Position numbers and translations under genes: made by a program. Below, piece by piece: positions 51,595 to 60,485 of a DNA stretch of 64,000 nt. Source of the stretch: Marinilabiliales bacterium. Lineage in GTDB: Bacteria > Bacteroidota > Bacteroidia > Bacteroidales > SZUA-534. The first letter of the stretch is position 1. Each line of letters begins with the position of its first letter. The stretch lies in NCBI GenBank assembly GCA_003512955.1, contig DOTG01000038.1, forward strand, positions 62,001 through 126,000, in the 5' to 3' direction. The notes beneath the pieces are model-generated. The model saw only the letters and a list, made by a program, of their open reading frames with translations, was not told the DNA's origin and searched no databases.

Positions 51595-53829
51595 TTGAAC
51601 TTTCCCTTTCATAAACAGCTCGACGCCATGGATTGCGGTCCCACCTGCCTAAAGATGGTGGCTGAGCATTATGGTAAAAAATATTCGCTGCAGAACCTGC
51701 GGGGCAAGAGTTTTATTACCCGCGCCGGGGTTAGCATGTTGGGCATTTCGGATGCGGCCGAAGCCATCGGCTTTCGCACCTTGGGGGTAAAAGCCAGCTT
51801 AGAAAAACTGGCTGATGAACAACCCGTTCCATTTATTGCCCATTGGCGGCAAAACCATTTTGTGGTGGTGTATAAAATTAAAAAAGTTAAATCTGGTATT
51901 CACCGGGTGACTCAAAGTCACCCGGTGAATAAGTTCAAGGTTTGGGTGGCCGACCCGGCTCACGGGCTGCTTACCTATACCGGCGATGAATTTACCAAAC
52001 ACTGGGCCACCACTAAGCAAGATGGAGAAGATGTGGGTGTGGCCCTGTTGCTGGAACCAACCCCTTCGTTTTACGAGATGAAGGGCGAAGAACACAAACG
52101 CACCTCGTTTGCTTTTTTACTACAATACCTGCGCCCCCATAAAAAATTCCTGGTACAACTGGCTTTGGGCATGGTACTGGGTAGCCTGCTGCAACTTATT
52201 TTGCCTTTTTTAACCCAGAGCATTGTCGATGTGGGCATCAATACCCAAAACCTGAATTTTGTCTACCTGGTTTTGATTGCCCAACTGGTGCTGTTTATCG
52301 GGCGGATGGCTACCGATTTTATCCGGGGGTGGATTCTGCTACACATCAGTACCCGCATCAATATTTCGCTCATTTCCGATTTCCTGATCAAGCTCATGAA
52401 GCTCCCGGTAGGATTTTTCGATACCAAGATGATTGGCGATCTGATGCAGCGAATCGGCGATCACCGCCGGATTGAGAACTTCCTGACCTCGGAAACACTC
52501 AGCATCCTGTTCTCCTTTTTCAACCTGGTTATTTTTGGAGCCGTGCTGGCTTTTTATAGCTGGAAAATATTTTTCATCTTTTTAGTTGGTTCCGCCCTTT
52601 ACATCGGGTGGATCCTGTTGTTTATGAAAAAACGGCGCGAACTCGATTACAAACGGTTCCAACAGAGCGCCGAAAACCAGAGCAACCTGTTTCAGTTGAT
52701 TACCGGCATGCAGGAAATCAAGCTCAACAACTGCGAAAAACAGAAACGGTGGGAATGGGAGCGCATTCAGGCCCGGTTGTTTAAGGTAAGCGTGAAAGGA
52801 TTGGCGTTAAGCCAGTACCAGCAGGCGGGTTCAGTATTTTTTAACGAAGGGAAAAACATCCTCATCACGGTAGTGGCTGCCACTTCAGTAATTAAAGGCG
52901 ATATGACCCTTGGGATGATGGTGGCCGTGCAATATATCACCGGACAGTTGAACAGCCCCATTTCGCAGATGATTACCTTTATGCAGAGCATGCAGGATGC
53001 CAAAATCAGCCTGGAACGGTTGGGCGAGATTCACGAAAAGGCCGACGAAGAGGATTTGGAACAGCCCAAATTGGCAGACTTGCCAGAAATAAAAGACATT
53101 ACCATTGAAAAACTGATGTTTCAGTACGAGGGACCACATTCGCCTAAAGTTCTGGATAACATTCATCTGCATATTCCACAGAATAGAGTTACTGCAATTG
53201 TGGGAGCCAGTGGAAGCGGAAAAACTACCTTAATAAAATTATTGCTGGGGTTTTATCCGCCCACGCAGGGAAGCATCCTGATTGGCAAAACCGGGTTGGA
53301 AAATTACAGCCAGCGTTTATGGCGCGAAAAATGCAGCGTGGTCATGCAGGATGGTTTTATCTTTAGCGACAGCATCGCCAATAATATTGCAGTAAGCGAT
53401 GAATCGGTGAACCGGAAGAAACTGCTTGAAGCTGTAAAAGTGGCCAACATCCAGGAATTTGTGGAAAGCCTGCCGTTGGGATACAACACCAAAATCGGGC
53501 AGGAAGGCAGTGGTATCAGCCAAGGTCAGAAACAGCGGATGCTTATTGCCCGGGCTGTGTATAAAAACCCCGAATACATCTTTTTGGATGAAGCTACCAA
53601 CGCCTTAGATGCCAACAACGAAAAGGTGATTATGGAAAACCTGCAGGAATTTTTTAAAGGACGGACGGTGGTGGTGGTGGCGCATCGGTTGAGTACCGTA
53701 AAAAATGCCGACCAGATTATTGTTCTCGATAAAGGAAAAATTGTAGAAACCGGCACCCACGATGAGTTAACAGCAAACAAGGGAGCTTATTACGAACTGG
53801 TAAAAAATCAATTGGAACTGGGGAATTAA
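51595..53829 (+). CDS. C39 peptidase-containing ABC exporter (PCAT)
   Basis: A 744-residue half-transporter that cuts GG leaders and exports the peptide. The N-terminal C39 peptidase has catalytic C14 (QLDAMDCGPTC), H88 (NHFVVVYKI) and D120 (VADPA). Five or six TM helices lie at about 170-460. The nucleotide-binding domain has Walker A GASGSGKTT near 537, signature SGISQGQKQR near 638, Walker B YIFLDEATNALD and an H-loop VVVAHRLST. The start is TTG 51595: a TAG is in frame two codons upstream and the conserved FPFHKQLDA would be lost from the next ATG at 51628. Residues 102-112 are an insertion encoded by a perfect palindrome. Confidence 0.93.
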   Translation: MNFPFHKQLDAMDCGPTCLKMVAEHYGKKYSLQNLRGKSFITRAGVSMLGISDAAEAIGFRTLGVKASLEKLADEQPVPFIAHWRQNHFVVVYKIKKVKSGIHRVTQSHPVNKFKVWVADPAHGLLTYTGDEFTKHWATTKQDGEDVGVALLLEPTPSFYEMKGEEHKRTSFAFLLQYLRPHKKFLVQLALGMVLGSLLQLILPFLTQSIVDVGINTQNLNFVYLVLIAQLVLFIGRMATDFIRGWILLHISTRINISLISDFLIKLMKLPVGFFDTKMIGDLMQRIGDHRRIENFLTSETLSILFSFFNLVIFGAVLAFYSWKIFFIFLVGSALYIGWILLFMKKRRELDYKRFQQSAENQSNLFQLITGMQEIKLNNCEKQKRWEWERIQARLFKVSVKGLALSQYQQAGSVFFNEGKNILITVVAATSVIKGDMTLGMMVAVQYITGQLNSPISQMITFMQSMQDAKISLERLGEIHEKADEEDLEQPKLADLPEIKDITIEKLMFQYEGPHSPKVLDNIHLHIPQNRVTAIVGASGSGKTTLIKLLLGFYPPTQGSILIGKTGLENYSQRLWREKCSVVMQDGFIFSDSIANNIAVSDESVNRKKLLEAVKVANIQEFVESLPLGYNTKIGQEGSGISQGQKQRMLIARAVYKNPEYIFLDEATNALDANNEKVIMENLQEFFKGRTVVVVAHRLSTVKNADQIIVLDKGKIVETGTHDELTANKGAYYELVKNQLELGN
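51898..51930. repeat. 33-bp perfect palindrome within the exporter coding region
   Basis: ATTCACCGGGTGACT, CAA, AGTCACCCGGTGAAT: 15-base arms with a 3-base loop, kept in frame. It lies between the catalytic His and Asp of the C39 domain, in a loop that is shorter in relatives. A related sequence is intergenic at 33271-33297. Confidence 0.8.
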
Positions 53830-53896
53830 TTAATAAACCGTTAAAGTACAGCGAATAATAGAATAAAAATGTGCCATAGATAAAAAAATAGTGATT

Positions 53897-53968
53897 AACC
53901 GCAAAGACGCTGAGTCGCAAGGAATGATTAAAGTGTAGACACTGCGTCTTTGCGCCTTAGCGGTAAAG
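53897..53968. repeat. Palindromic repeat upstream of the intact GxxExxY gene
   Basis: AACCGCAAAGACGCTGAGTC pairs with TGCGTCTTTGCGCCTTAGCG, a hairpin of the same class as at 2265 and 3242. It ends 13 bases before the GxxExxY start. Confidence 0.8.
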
Positions 53969-53980
53969 GAATTAAATAAT

Positions 53981-54367
53981 ATGATAACAGAAGAATATAA
54001 TAGATTGTCAGGAATTATCCTTCATTCTTCAATCGAGGTTCATAAAGAAATGGGCCCTGGTTTGCTTGAATCTGTATATGAAATTTGTTTGGAAGAAGAA
54101 CTTATAAGGAGGGGAATAAAATGTCAAAGGCAGGTAATAATACCCCTGTGTTATAAAGGAAAAGAATTATCAAAAGATTTTAGGATTGATATTTTAGTTG
54201 AAAATGAAATTATTATCGAAGTTAAAGCAGTAGAATATATTTTAAACGTCCACGAAGCTCAGATAATTTCATACTTAAAGATTTCCAACAAAAAGTTGGG
54301 TTTTCTAATAAACTTTAATGAGGCGCTTGTAAAAGAAGGGTTTCATAGATTTGTAAATGGATTTTAA
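53981..54367 (+). CDS. GxxExxY family protein (intact)
   Basis: A 128-residue protein with the defining GPGLLESVYEICLEEEL motif, then QRQVIIPLCYKGKELSKDFR, IDILVENEIIIEVKAVEYIL, EAQIISYLKISNKKLGFLIN and a final VKEGFHRFVNGF. The D-x-L-V-E...E-V-K-A pattern fits a PD-(D/E)XK nuclease-like core. The function is unknown. The gene sits between exporter and HlyD genes but is bracketed by GCAAAGACGC-type palindromic repeats, so it looks like an inserted unit and not part of the peptide pathway. Confidence 0.85.
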   Translation: MITEEYNRLSGIILHSSIEVHKEMGPGLLESVYEICLEEELIRRGIKCQRQVIIPLCYKGKELSKDFRIDILVENEIIIEVKAVEYILNVHEAQIISYLKISNKKLGFLINFNEALVKEGFHRFVNGF

Positions 54368-54372
54368 ATTAC

Positions 54373-54400
54373 ATTGCGACTCTGCGACTTTGCGGTAAAG
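54373..54400. repeat. Repeat arm downstream of the intact GxxExxY gene
   Basis: TTGCGACTCTGCGACTTTGCGG is related to the upstream palindrome's right arm and abuts the HlyD gene start. Confidence 0.65.
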
Positions 54401-54402
54401 AA

Positions 54403-56064
54403 ATGGATGAACAACAAAACAATATAGAATTACGCAGCGAGGAGGTTCAGGAAATCCTAGGACATGTGCCTGTTAAGATTATCCGGTATGGGATTACGGT
54501 GATTCTTTCGGTAATTTTGGTTTTGTTTGCCGGAAGTTTCTTTTTCAGATATCCCGATATCTTATCGGCTCCGGTGGAAGTGGTAAGCCAAAACTCGCCT
54601 GCCGCTATTGTGGCAAAAACACCGGGCAGTTTAACGGCGGTTTTTGTTTCCGATTCGCAACTAGTTAAAACCCAACAAGTGTTGGCTTTGGTAAAGAATC
54701 CTGCCAATTACGATCACATCCAATGGCTACAAAACAAACTTGCGGAAATTAAAACCTATCCGCCCCAAATAGTTGACACTACCTGGTTTCAGCAATTACC
54801 TGACTCATTACAACTGGGTGAAGTTCAAAGTTCCTATACATCGCTGTTAAAGGCCGGACAAGAATATTCCCGTTTTTTGCAACTTCAGGTAATCCAAAAA
54901 AAAGTAGTATCGCTGCAACAAAAAAGGGTAGAGCTGCAAAAATACATTGAAATAACTAAACGGCAAGTTGCACTGAAGCAACAGGATTACCAACTATCAC
55001 AGAACCTTTTTAACCGCGATTCGCAATTGTATGTAAAGGAAGTCCTTTCGTTGTCCGATTTTGAGAAGTCGCGCAAGGAGCTTATCCAACAAGGGATGGC
55101 TCTGGAAAACTTACGATCGTCGCAGGTTACAGCCCAAATGCAGATGCAGGATTTGGTTCAGGAAATTGCCAATTACGAATTGGAAGAGATCAATCAGGCA
55201 CAGCAATATATAAACCAGAGGCAACAGATGCTTCAAACCTTAGAGAGCCAACTGGCTTCATGGATGGACAATTATTTGCTCATTTCACCCATTGATGGGA
55301 TTGTGGCGTTTAATAAAATATGGAGCCAGAACCAGTTTGTTCAGTCAGGAAATGAAGTTTTCACCGTAATTCCAACAGAACGCGTCCAAATCATCGGACG
55401 GATTACCCTTCCTGCCAAAGGCTCCGGAAAAGTAACTGTTGGGCAACGGGTGAACTTAAAATTTGAGAATTTCCCTTATCAAGAATTTGGGATGGTAACA
55501 GCATCGGTTTCAACCATTTCGTTGGTTCCATCGGAACAGAATTACATGGTGGAAATACATTTGCCCGACACCCTGCTAACCAACTATGGATATCTATTGC
55601 CTTTCACACAAAAAATGCTGGGAACCGCTGAAATTGTGACTGAAGATTTGCCATTAATCATGCGGTTATTTAACCCGTTGAAAGCCATCTTTAAAAAACA
55701 TTGGAGCAACTCCCCTATTCCTAGGCAGACAAAGATGGAGAAGGGTATACGGAGACCAGAGACAGAAATAAATGTACCCGTAACGGATAACGATGCACCA
55801 TTAAAAGAAACCGCAACAAATAATCCGTTGACTAAAGAACCAGTTTATTATATTGTTGCCGGAAGCTTTACCAATGCCACCAAGGCAGAAGAAGAGAAAA
55901 ACAGATTTACTGAAAAAGGATACACGGTAACCATTCTTGAAAAAAATCAAAACTACCGCATTGTATTATATTCCACCTCCCAAAAGGATGAAGCATTTAA
56001 GTATCTGGAAGATATCCGGATAAAAGAAAAAAATCCCTCCATTTGGGTATTAAAAGAGAACTGA
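54403..56064 (+). CDS. HlyD-type membrane fusion protein with C-terminal SPOR-like domain
   Basis: A 553-residue periplasmic adaptor for the C39 exporter. One TM helix (about 25-46, GITVILSVILVLFAGSFFF) is followed by a lipoyl-type half motif (GSLTAVFVSDSQLVKTQQVL) and a long coiled coil (~150-290). Then come the second half motif (LLISPIDGIVAFNKIWSQNQ) and a beta-barrel (VTVGQRVNLKFENFPYQEFG). A ~50-residue low-complexity linker leads to an added SPOR-like domain (PVYYIVAGSFTNATKAEEEK to SIWVLKEN). SPOR domains bind denuded peptidoglycan, so this adaptor may be tethered to the cell wall. That fusion is unusual. Its stop abuts the convergent barrel gene. Confidence 0.88.
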   Translation: MDEQQNNIELRSEEVQEILGHVPVKIIRYGITVILSVILVLFAGSFFFRYPDILSAPVEVVSQNSPAAIVAKTPGSLTAVFVSDSQLVKTQQVLALVKNPANYDHIQWLQNKLAEIKTYPPQIVDTTWFQQLPDSLQLGEVQSSYTSLLKAGQEYSRFLQLQVIQKKVVSLQQKRVELQKYIEITKRQVALKQQDYQLSQNLFNRDSQLYVKEVLSLSDFEKSRKELIQQGMALENLRSSQVTAQMQMQDLVQEIANYELEEINQAQQYINQRQQMLQTLESQLASWMDNYLLISPIDGIVAFNKIWSQNQFVQSGNEVFTVIPTERVQIIGRITLPAKGSGKVTVGQRVNLKFENFPYQEFGMVTASVSTISLVPSEQNYMVEIHLPDTLLTNYGYLLPFTQKMLGTAEIVTEDLPLIMRLFNPLKAIFKKHWSNSPIPRQTKMEKGIRRPETEINVPVTDNDAPLKETATNNPLTKEPVYYIVAGSFTNATKAEEEKNRFTEKGYTVTILEKNQNYRIVLYSTSQKDEAFKYLEDIRIKEKNPSIWVLKEN

Positions 56065-56799
56065 TCAAAACCCAAAAACACGATTCAATGAAACTCCGCC
56101 TATCAGCCAGGCCTTGTCGGCAATGGGGTTGTAAACTATCTTCGCAAAAACAGGAATAGAAAAATCTTTGAATGTAAAGCTCTTTTTGTACATCAATTCC
56201 GAATTCATAAAGGCGAAACAACCGGCATAAATCCCTTCATGGGTTGTTAATCCCACCAGGGCTGAAAGTGCATTATTTTTCCAGTTTTTGGAATAGACGG
56301 CTTCCAAGTAGGTAGAATAGTAATAATCACCAGTTGTCTGATTAAAATCCATTCCATACATCATGGTACTTGCCGTAAATTTTACCGGGAACTTTGGGGT
56401 TCCATAATAAACAAAATCAACACTAAACAAATGATAGGTATCGATGCCGTGAAAATCGGTGAAACGTGATTTTTCAGGTTTCTCGGGCGGACAATAATAA
56501 TCGTAGATACCAACTGAAAAATTACCGATGGAATATAATGCATAAATATCCAGCTCCCGGTATTCTTTGTCGAAAGTAGCCGCGGTCCACGAACCCACGG
56601 TAAAATTTCCAAAGCCAAACTCTACAGATGGTTCTAATGAAGGGGCTGCCCCACTTTTCCCACCCCTCCACACATGACTGGATACAAAGTCGATATTGGT
56701 AGTTAATTTCAATTTTTGCGGCTGTTTAACTGATTTGTTTTCAGTGGAGAAACCAGCAAAAGTAAACGCAAGAAATACGACCAGCAACCCTATCTTCAT
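56065..56799 (-). CDS. Outer-membrane beta-barrel protein (TorF-like putative porin)
   Basis: A 244-residue protein with signal peptide MKIGLLVVFLAFTFAGFSTE. The strand pattern starts KLKLTTNIDFVSSHVWRGGK (the S-x-x-V-W-R-G motif seen in TorF-like porins) and ends WLIGGVSLNRVFGF with a terminal Phe. The transported solute is unknown. The stop codon is directly adjacent to that of the HlyD gene, with no spacing. Confidence 0.75.
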   Translation of the reverse strand: MKIGLLVVFLAFTFAGFSTENKSVKQPQKLKLTTNIDFVSSHVWRGGKSGAAPSLEPSVEFGFGNFTVGSWTAATFDKEYRELDIYALYSIGNFSVGIYDYYCPPEKPEKSRFTDFHGIDTYHLFSVDFVYYGTPKFPVKFTASTMMYGMDFNQTTGDYYYSTYLEAVYSKNWKNNALSALVGLTTHEGIYAGCFAFMNSELMYKKSFTFKDFSIPVFAKIVYNPIADKAWLIGGVSLNRVFGF

Positions 56800-57112
56800 A
56801 ATTTCACTTTAAAAGCACGGCAAAAATAAGGGTTTAGAGGTTCAACCCTTAAAATAACTTACTGAATTTAATCAGGTTGGAATATGTTATTGATGCATTT
56901 CCATTACAAAATAAAATCGGTTCCTAACCACATCATCACTTCCTAAGTCATCATCCGCATTAAATGAAAAAAAACAAAACGCAAGGTTTTGAAATTTCAA
57001 ATTGTAACGCAGCAGGTGTTAATCTTCTTGATTTTAGTCAAATAACTATGAATATTCAACTTGAACATGAGAAAAAAACGTAACTTTTATTGAATTCTAA
57101 AAAGAGATCGCC
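56800..57112. other. Intergenic region between divergent genes
   Basis: Must hold promoters for the barrel gene (minus) and the lipoprotein gene (plus). No convincing -33/-7 pair, RNA gene or repeat is visible. Confidence 0.35.
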
Positions 57113-57796
57113 ATGAGAAACCATCATTTTTTCAAGCTGTGGGTTGTTGCGTTTTTACTGTATTTTCTATCGGGTTGCGCTACCTTCAGATCGGAACTTC
57201 AGGGAAAACTTGCATCTACTCCCGAAAAAAATTACAACGCGAAACCAGTGGGTGTTTGCTTTGTTTTCAGCCACTATCGAATGGTTAAAGGAATGGATGT
57301 GATTCCTAAACTTGAAAATCAACACGAAAGAATCGATGGCTTTGATGATTTGTTCCTCGATGCCATGAAGGAATTCAGCAATATTAAAAACTACGATACC
57401 TACACCAATTATTCCTCGGATGTAAATGATTCCAAACGGAGGCAATTAAAAGACAGCCTCATTTCGAAGAACGATTTTTTAGTAGATGTGAGAATCGTCC
57501 GGCAAAAATCTTTTTCCAAACACTTTTTTGCTGTCCTGGGGTCTAGCATAAGCGCCACCGTTTTGCCGATGCCTTATAAAATTGAATTTTCAATAGAAGT
57601 AAATGTTTTTGACCATAATAGGATCCTTGTTAAGGCGTACAAACGCAACGCTTCCATTACCAAATGGGTTGAAACTTTCATGATCTTTCTATATCCATTC
57701 TATCCCCAGGATAGGGTTAGAGAAGAGCTATATGTTGAATTCTTACACGATATTTTTAAGCAAATTGAAAGTGAAAAAACTTTAAAAATTGATTAG
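57113..57796 (+). CDS. Hypothetical lipoprotein
   Basis: A 227-residue protein with lipobox SGCA (FLLYFLSGCATFRSELQGKL). The mature part has mixed alpha/beta content (NAKPVGVCFVFSHYRMVKGM, FLVDVRIVRQKSF, KIEFSIEVNVFDHNRILVKA) and a hydrophobic stretch TFMIFLYPFYPQDR. No family is recognised. Its stop is two bases before the start of a small membrane protein gene, so the two are one unit. Confidence 0.7.
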   Translation: MRNHHFFKLWVVAFLLYFLSGCATFRSELQGKLASTPEKNYNAKPVGVCFVFSHYRMVKGMDVIPKLENQHERIDGFDDLFLDAMKEFSNIKNYDTYTNYSSDVNDSKRRQLKDSLISKNDFLVDVRIVRQKSFSKHFFAVLGSSISATVLPMPYKIEFSIEVNVFDHNRILVKAYKRNASITKWVETFMIFLYPFYPQDRVREELYVEFLHDIFKQIESEKTLKID

Positions 57797-57798
57797 CC

Positions 57799-58203
57799 AT
57801 GATTGAGCATGTCCACACACACATCACAGGTGAGTTACATCAGAATACCAAAACAGACATCATTTTTATATTGACGTCCATTACTTTGAACCTGATAACT
57901 TTAGCCATCAATTCAGGGATGGCTGAAAAGTCGAGAACCGATAGTGCCACCTTAGCGGTAATGTTTGTCTTTATCTTATTGATTATTATAGTGAATGCAG
58001 TTGCCATCTTTGGGCTCATCAAAGGAAAACAGACCCGGATAAAACTTATAAATGGGTTGATTTCAATGTACAAGGATAAAAATGTAGATAAATATTACGA
58101 TGAATCCCTTTTAAGTAATTACAGTATCCGGTATAATCTGTTTATCACGGTTGTGGTTTGTACGGGAATTATTGCTTGTACCGTACCATTTATTCTGCGT
58201 TGA
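57799..58203 (+). CDS. Hypothetical small membrane protein
   Basis: A 134-residue protein with three hydrophobic helices (about 22-40, 52-74 and 112-131; e.g. AVMFVFILLIIIVNAVAIFG) and a charged central loop. I recognise no family. It is coupled to the upstream lipoprotein gene. Confidence 0.7.
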   Translation: MIEHVHTHITGELHQNTKTDIIFILTSITLNLITLAINSGMAEKSRTDSATLAVMFVFILLIIIVNAVAIFGLIKGKQTRIKLINGLISMYKDKNVDKYYDESLLSNYSIRYNLFITVVVCTGIIACTVPFILR

Positions 58204-58213
58204 TAACAAGAAA

Positions 58214-58240
58214 AAAGGCCCGAATCGAAATCCGGACCCT
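58214..58240. terminator. Bidirectional terminator candidate
   Basis: GGCCCGAAT...AATCCGGACC forms an imperfect GC-rich stem between A-rich and CTTCTC flanks in the 58-base space between convergent genes. Confidence 0.5.
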
Positions 58241-58261
58241 TCTCAACTAAAAGCAGCATTG

Positions 58262-59545
58262 CTATTGATTTCCGTAAATGTCGATATGGCTCAGTTCACG
58301 GATATTGTTTAAATCAGAGTAATCGTATTGGTACAATCCATCCACGCCAATCATCACCAAAACGTCACCCAATGGAATGACATCAAAGGCATGGTTGTCC
58401 GGGTAACTTGCCAACAAATGAGAATCTATCTCCAAAGGATTGGCTGCATTATAAATTTTCAACCCGGCATTGCCATCGCACACAAACAATACGGAATCAT
58501 CAATGCCCAGACCATAAGGTTCTTCCATCAGGCAAGTAGCCACCAATTTTGGGTTTTCAATGGTTGAAATATCTATCACATTCAATTGGCTTTCAATGGC
58601 CCCGCATAAATTTCCTCCACGTAAAGTTACATAGGCGTAATTACCATTTACCACTACCGGATCGCAACTGCTGGCATGACGGAATTCGCTTAAAAACTGT
58701 GGATTGGCTGGGTTCTGGATGCTATACACATACATTCCTGTTTGGCTTCCGATAAAAAGCTTGTCCTGATAAGGAAAGATGGTTTCAATGTTCCAACCGA
58801 TGCCAATATACTTTTCAAAGGCAGGATTGTCGGATTGGGAAATGTTGAACAGTTTCAAACTGGCATTATCCACTACGTACAAATAGTTCTGGTTTAAGGT
58901 AAAACGGGCCATGGAACCGCCAGTGCCAGATGTTTCGCTCCCGGAAGTAGGGTTCCCACTGGCTCCATCGTACATTACATCAATCTCGCCACGGTACCAG
59001 AATTTGTTGTAATAGTTACCTTCATCTTTTACATTGTAAGTGCGTTCAGTAACGGTATATCCAATAATAACGCCCTGGTTTTGGTCAATTCCCTCCACAA
59101 TTCCATCATCGTATGCAGGAATGATGTAAGGAAAGATATTGGTGTCGCGATCCACCTCAACAATGTTTTCAATATCGCTGATGTCAATCGAAACCAAATC
59201 GACATAACTATCGGCGTAAAGAATATTTCCTTTAATAGCCAAATCCACATTCCCGGGAATGTCAATAAATTTCATGTTGATAGGGTTCTCAGGATCGGAA
59301 TTGTCAATAATATGAATCCCTTTCTGAAACTCATTTACATAAATATAATCATCCTTGAAATAGATTTTACCGGACTGGATAATCTCCTGAGCCTCGCCCG
59401 ACTTAAACGATGTACGAAGTTCATCATAGGTCATGTAAACCGGAGTGTTTACATAATACGTTTCGGTAACGGTATCCTGGCATGATGCCATAGCTACCAA
59501 AACCACAAACCCGAATAAAAATTTTGAAACAGTGTTGGTTTTCAT
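58262..59545 (-). CDS. LVIVD-repeat beta-propeller lipoprotein
   Basis: A 427-residue lipoprotein (MKTNTVSKFLFGFVVLVAMASC). Repeats such as GIHIIDNSDPENPINMKFID, YVDLVSIDISDIENIVEVDR, MYVYSIQNPANPQFLSEFRH and LNVIDISTIENPKLVATCLM follow the LVIVD pattern and should form a beta-propeller. These are surface-exposed proteins of unknown ligand in Bacteroidota. It is a single gene. Confidence 0.85.
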   Translation of the reverse strand: MKTNTVSKFLFGFVVLVAMASCQDTVTETYYVNTPVYMTYDELRTSFKSGEAQEIIQSGKIYFKDDYIYVNEFQKGIHIIDNSDPENPINMKFIDIPGNVDLAIKGNILYADSYVDLVSIDISDIENIVEVDRDTNIFPYIIPAYDDGIVEGIDQNQGVIIGYTVTERTYNVKDEGNYYNKFWYRGEIDVMYDGASGNPTSGSETSGTGGSMARFTLNQNYLYVVDNASLKLFNISQSDNPAFEKYIGIGWNIETIFPYQDKLFIGSQTGMYVYSIQNPANPQFLSEFRHASSCDPVVVNGNYAYVTLRGGNLCGAIESQLNVIDISTIENPKLVATCLMEEPYGLGIDDSVLFVCDGNAGLKIYNAANPLEIDSHLLASYPDNHAFDVIPLGDVLVMIGVDGLYQYDYSDLNNIRELSHIDIYGNQ

Positions 59546-59709
59546 ACTACATTTTTTTTACAGATGAATACTATTTTTTTAGGCTTGGTGATGGGCAGAC
59601 GGAACCAATCAAGAAATGGTTGCGTGAAAGGCGATAATTTTTATGAAAGGGCGCAACCTTTTGATAAAATCCAGAATCTAAACCAACAATTAACATAAAT
59701 CTTCCACTG

Positions 59710-60429
59710 ATGAATAAATGGATTTTCGCTACTTTAGTTTTCCTACTAAACCTTCATGCACAATCGCAAAAACTCACCGACGAAGTGCACCTAAAAAACG
59801 GAAGCATCCTGAAAGGAACCATTATTGAGAATGACACCACCGCGTTACAGCTTAAAACTCATGATGGAAGTATTTGGGTTTTTACTTCGTCCGAATTGAA
59901 AAGCATAAAAGTTGGCGTTCAACAAAAGAGTTTTCAACCAACCAACATCCAATACGTCTTTTCGCTATCAGCAGGAGGTTTATTGGGATCGTCGAAAAAT
60001 GAGCACCAAACACCATTGAGCCTGACCATGGAACACCAGGTCCGAGTCCATCAAGCTGCAAGTATTGGTGGTGTTATAGGGCTGGAATTTTTAAATGAAT
60101 CGGTGATGCCTTTGGGTCTTTCCATAAAAGGGTATGTTTCCCTGGCTGAACGGAGCGAACTTTTTTTAGGATGTTCAGGAGGGTATCTATATTCTTTGGA
60201 AGTTCCTTACGATCCGTATGAATACATCAACAAGAATAATGGTGGAACATTTGCTAATATCGAGTTAGGTGCCATCTTTGCATCAAACAGCCGTACCCGT
60301 TTTTTTATTGCAGCAGGTTACCGATATGCCGAATTACATTACACGTTAACCGATTATTATTGGCTTCCCGACAAACGGGATATGTATTTTGACCGCTTCA
60401 ACCTGAGATTTGGATTCTGGATTCAATAA
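59710..60429 (+). CDS. Exported protein with N-terminal SH3-like segment and beta-barrel
   Basis: A 239-residue protein. Signal peptide MNKWIFATLVFLLNLHAQSQ. The next ~50 residues (DEVHLKNGSILKGTIIENDT, LQLKTHDGSIWVFTSSELKS) resemble the small beta domain found before membrane barrels in Bacteroidota. The rest is barrel-like (YVSLAERSELFLGCSGGYLY, FFIAAGYRYAELHY, FNLRFGFWIQ). No specific function can be given. Confidence 0.7.
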   Translation: MNKWIFATLVFLLNLHAQSQKLTDEVHLKNGSILKGTIIENDTTALQLKTHDGSIWVFTSSELKSIKVGVQQKSFQPTNIQYVFSLSAGGLLGSSKNEHQTPLSLTMEHQVRVHQAASIGGVIGLEFLNESVMPLGLSIKGYVSLAERSELFLGCSGGYLYSLEVPYDPYEYINKNNGGTFANIELGAIFASNSRTRFFIAAGYRYAELHYTLTDYYWLPDKRDMYFDRFNLRFGFWIQ

Positions 60430-60485
60430 TTTATTAAAAAAATGTACCTTGCCATGAATTAATGTCATATTAAAAGCAAAAATTC

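Noticed and set aside
53981..54367. GxxExxY protein as a RiPP tailoring or immunity factor
   Set aside because: It is flanked by dispersed repeats and has a second, unrelated copy at 5.8-7.3 kb, so its place in the locus looks incidental.
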